Positions 7,022-7,210 of a stretch of DNA of 7,210 nt are shown piece by piece. Position numbers and translations under genes: made by a program. Below the pieces are notes generated by a model. It made no database searches and was not told the origin of the DNA. It saw nothing but the letters and a program-made list of their open reading frames with translations. The DNA is from DASUBV01 sp035763085 (GTDB lineage: Bacteria > Actinomycetota > Actinomycetes > Streptosporangiales > Streptosporangiaceae): contig DASUBV010000115.1 of assembly GCA_035763085.1 (NCBI GenBank), positions 1 to 7,210 of the forward strand. Reading direction: 5' to 3'. Each line of letters opens with the position of its first letter. Position 1 is the stretch's first letter.

Positions 7022-7027
7022 TAAGGT
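7022..7027 (+). promoter_or_regulatory. Candidate -10 element of a leaderless promoter for the GNAT gene
   Basis: TAAGGT fits the actinobacterial TAnnnT -10 pattern. Its last T is 7 nt before the A of the ATG at 7034, exactly where transcription would begin at the start codon itself. No clear -35 hexamer is seen 16-19 bp upstream. The same bases contain AAGG, which could instead act as a weak ribosome site with 7-nt spacing. Confidence 0.45.
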
Positions 7028-7033
7028 CCGCTT

Positions 7034-7210
7034 ATGACTGCGTCCTACCCGCCGCTGAACCTGCAGGTTCGCACCCCGCGCGTGGTGCTCGCCGGCGCGA
7101 CGGACGACCTGCTGGAGCGGCTGATCCCGGTGGTCCGCGCCGGCGTGACCGTGCCGGGGCAGCCGCTGCCGTTCGACGACCCGATGTCGCTGTACGAGGA
7201 CAGCCCGGAG
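7034..7210 (+). CDS. GNAT family N-acetyltransferase (3' partial)
   Basis: Only the first 59 residues are in the window; the frame is open to the right edge. The start LNLQVRTPRVVLAGATDDLL (8-27) has the 'l.vRTPRl.LrgatDdll' opening common in actinobacterial GNAT acetyltransferases. It is followed by ERLIPVVRAGV and the PFDDPMSLYED segment (47-56) seen in one branch of these proteins. The acetyl-CoA binding motif would lie beyond the window, so the assignment rests on the N terminus alone. ATG at 7034 is chosen because the family N terminus begins within a few residues and a -10 or AAGG element stands just upstream. The substrate is unknown. It is on the same strand as the racemase homologue but separated by 196 bp, so it is probably transcribed independently. 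Confidence 0.7.
   Translation, partial: MTASYPPLNLQVRTPRVVLAGATDDLLERLIPVVRAGVTVPGQPLPFDDPMSLYEDSPE

Noticed and set aside
6638..7024. A 128-codon plus-strand frame spanning the end of the racemase gene and the gap after it.
   Set aside because: Its Ser/Pro/Arg/Thr-rich product is a frame-shifted shadow of the racemase gene, continuing into non-coding DNA without motifs.

Overview
This window is from a high-GC Gram-positive bacterium, almost certainly an actinomycete. The DNA is about 70% G+C with strongly GC-biased third codon positions, start codons include GTG, genes overlap tightly, and the protein families are typical of soil actinobacteria (ABC-2 exporters, YncE/alkaline-phosphatase fusions, a DUF664-type DinB protein). 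The genus cannot be fixed from the sequence alone. No RNA gene, insertion sequence, CRISPR array or phage gene was seen.

Region 1 (1-5018, + strand) is a compact three-gene operon. It holds an ABC transporter ATPase (5' end outside the window), an ABC-2-like permease whose GTG start overlaps the ATPase stop (GTGA), and, 3 nt later, a large exported protein joining a YncE-like beta-propeller to an alkaline-phosphatase-superfamily phosphoesterase. The spacing predicts translational coupling. The permease carries an unusual C-terminal domain of about 130 residues, predicted to lie outside the membrane. Two of the three operon proteins would therefore present soluble domains on the outer face of the cell. 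The operon ends at a strong GC-rich hairpin (5034-5072), which probably also serves the convergent gene that follows.

Region 2 (5149-6837) is a divergent pair sharing a 99-bp promoter region. On the minus strand is a 176-residue DinB/DUF664 protein, a fold related to mycothiol-dependent enzymes. On the plus strand is a 352-residue proline racemase family protein in which the first catalytic cysteine position is serine and the second is retained (Ser91/Cys267).

Region 3 (6838-7210) has a short hairpin overlapping the racemase stop codon, then about 180 bp without a recognisable gene. The start of a GNAT-type acetyltransferase follows, preceded by a -10 element placed as in leaderless actinobacterial promoters; this gene runs off the right edge.

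No clearly undescribed system is visible. The items most worth a second look are the permease's extracytoplasmic tail together with its coupling to the propeller-phosphoesterase, and the Ser/Cys active site of the racemase homologue.
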